DNA of 64,000 nt from Paragyromitra xinjiangensis (Eukaryota; Ascomycota; Pezizomycetes; Pezizales; Discinaceae): the NCBI GenBank assembly GCA_038503065.1, contig JBCAMK010000011.1, forward strand, positions 806,001-870,000, in the 5' to 3' direction. The notes under the pieces were generated by a model that searched no databases, was not told the DNA's origin, and saw only the letters and a program-made list of their open reading frames with translations. Within the stretch, counting starts at the first letter, position 1; every line of letters starts with the position of its first letter. The position numbers were made by a program, and so were the translations under genes. Below, piece after piece: positions 63,662 through 64,000 of this stretch.

Positions 63662-64000
63662 GGCGGGAGCGAGCCGGCCCGCGGCAATGGACAATTCTTC
63701 AGGAGCTAGATAGCCGAGGGGAGGATAACTGAGACGATGGAATAGCGATCATGTAGGTATCGTGTGCTTGTCTGTCGGGAGGAGACAGTCGAGAGACTGA
63801 CCACACCAACCGAGTTGGTTGACGCAGGATGAAGTCGCGAAACGGCCAACACTGACAACGCCAAGCGTTACCCCCGTCTGCCGAGAATGACCTATTGGCT
63901 CAGAGCCTCAAGGCCCACCAATTCCCTGTTCAACAGAATCTGTATGACATCTCCATTTGACACCACTGTTACACACTCGAACATGCAGAAATCAATTGCT
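63662..64000. other. upstream region of VAM6
   Basis: Promoter of the VAM6 gene up to the window edge. No other coding sequence is seen. Confidence 0.5.

Noticed and set aside
1..64000. tRNA, rRNA and snRNA genes
   Set aside because: I looked by eye for B-box-like and 5S-like sequences and found none convincing; a covariance-model scan would be needed to be sure.

Overview
The window is nuclear DNA of a filamentous ascomycete (Pezizomycotina-type). The evidence is about twenty protein genes with short spliceosomal introns (mostly 41-140 nt, GT..AG, CTAAC-like branch sites), compact spacing, convergent and divergent pairs, and clear orthologues of fungal housekeeping genes. I saw no bacterial operons, rRNA, tRNA or CRISPR. 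The species cannot be fixed from sequence alone. Coordinates for spliced genes span first to last coding base; exon boundaries are in the evidence text and were derived by hand from splice motifs, reading phase and family conservation.

Layout. 0-3 kb: 3' part of a UFO1-like F-box/WD40/UIM gene. 3.8-4.5 kb: a small proline/aromatic repeat protein. 5.4-7.4 kb: a decayed NACHT-ankyrin (NLR-type) pseudogene. 8.0-10.0 kb: a CorA-type Mg2+ transporter. 10.0-15.2 kb: a gene-poor 5 kb stretch. 15.2-29.1 kb: a housekeeping block of ELL-associated factor, COG8, BZZ1, DBP5 and the NatA subunit NAA15. 29.1-36.2 kb: a possible Copia relic, a Holliday-junction resolvase (CCE1/Ydc2) with a huge repeat insertion, a conserved membrane protein and CCT3. 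37.8-42.8 kb: an accessory-looking segment with an orphan multi-pass membrane protein, a secreted cysteine-rich prepro-protein, a degenerate secreted-like ORF and a hairpin-forming inverted repeat. 43.9-63.7 kb: a second housekeeping block of PCF11, an F-box protein, TFG2, SPT5, PRP45/SNW1, DCC1, GON7 and VAM6/VPS39.

Functionally, five genes act on RNA polymerase II transcription or co-transcriptional processing (EAF, PCF11, TFG2, SPT5, PRP45), and four of them lie within 14 kb. Two genes serve membrane tethering (COG8 in the Golgi, VAM6 in vacuolar HOPS). Others cover mRNA export (DBP5), actin and endocytosis (BZZ1), folding (CCT3), N-terminal acetylation (NAA15), cohesion (DCC1), tRNA t6A/KEOPS (GON7) and mitochondrial recombination (CCE1). 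The least explained sequences are the repeat-expanded resolvase, the proline/aromatic repeat protein, and the 37-43 kb accessory segment with its hairpin.
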